From assembly GCA_905221605.1 (NCBI GenBank), contig CAJNDS010002673.1, positions 162,584 to 226,583 on the forward strand: a DNA stretch of 64,000 nt, given 5' to 3'. Position 1 is the stretch's first letter, and each line of letters opens with the position of its first letter. A program made the position numbers and the translations under genes. Of this stretch, positions 63,997-64,000 are shown piece by piece. The notes under the pieces were generated by a model, which was not told where the DNA came from, searched no databases, and saw nothing but the letters and a program-made list of their open reading frames with translations. The DNA comes from Symbiodinium natans (Eukaryota > Sar > Dinophyceae > Suessiales > Symbiodiniaceae).

Positions 63997-64000
63997 AATG

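Noticed and set aside
63741-63997. Ala/Arg/Val-rich - strand frames at the right edge
   Set aside because: Translations of the CACGCGCC tandem repeat.

Overview
The window looks like nuclear DNA of a dinoflagellate, probably a symbiodiniacean or relative (inference). Four things point there. Short exons sit in long, repeat-filled introns. Hundreds of interstitial TTTAGGG/CCCTAAA repeats occur throughout. Introns that can be placed by protein homology often start with GC or GA instead of GT. Many short inverted-repeat elements end exactly at splice acceptors, as introners do. No tRNA, rRNA, operon or bacterial-type gene was seen.

Layout. 1-5 kb: C-terminal half of a DEAD-box RNA helicase in at least five + strand exons; one intron carries two large palindromes and a degenerate repeat field. 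5-12 kb: weaker + strand exon candidates, a MYND zinc-finger exon at 9.45 kb and long telomere-like arrays. 12.4-21.9 kb: one decayed non-LTR retrotransposon on the - strand (long ORF1-like region; RNase H, endonuclease, reverse transcriptase, C2H2 fingers), split by about eight frame changes. 22-36 kb: arrays, inverted-repeat elements and scattered exon candidates, including glutamine-rich coding sequence at 31.4 kb. 36.6-40.5 kb: an ankyrin-repeat gene rebuilt from eight + strand exons. 41-43.4 kb: a 699-bp foldback transposon with an 8-bp target duplication, then about 840 bp of (TAC)n. 46.5-47.2 kb: a second ankyrin gene, in which an introner-like element forms an intron. 47-63 kb: more + strand exons, including a well-phased unknown gene at 56.7-58.3 kb, between arrays and introner-like elements.

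How it fits together. Every exon I could support reads on the + strand; the retrotransposon is the only clear - strand coding unit. That matches the co-directional gene clusters known in dinoflagellates. Introns appear to be built from two materials: telomere-like arrays, most often CCCTAAA before an exon and TTTAGGG after it, and several unrelated families of about 80-200-bp inverted-repeat elements whose 3' terminus (often CAAG) supplies the acceptor. Some of these elements contain telomere-like repeats. Exon ends were set by reading-frame continuity and protein pattern, without transcripts, so many are approximate; long ORFs within repeats were left out.
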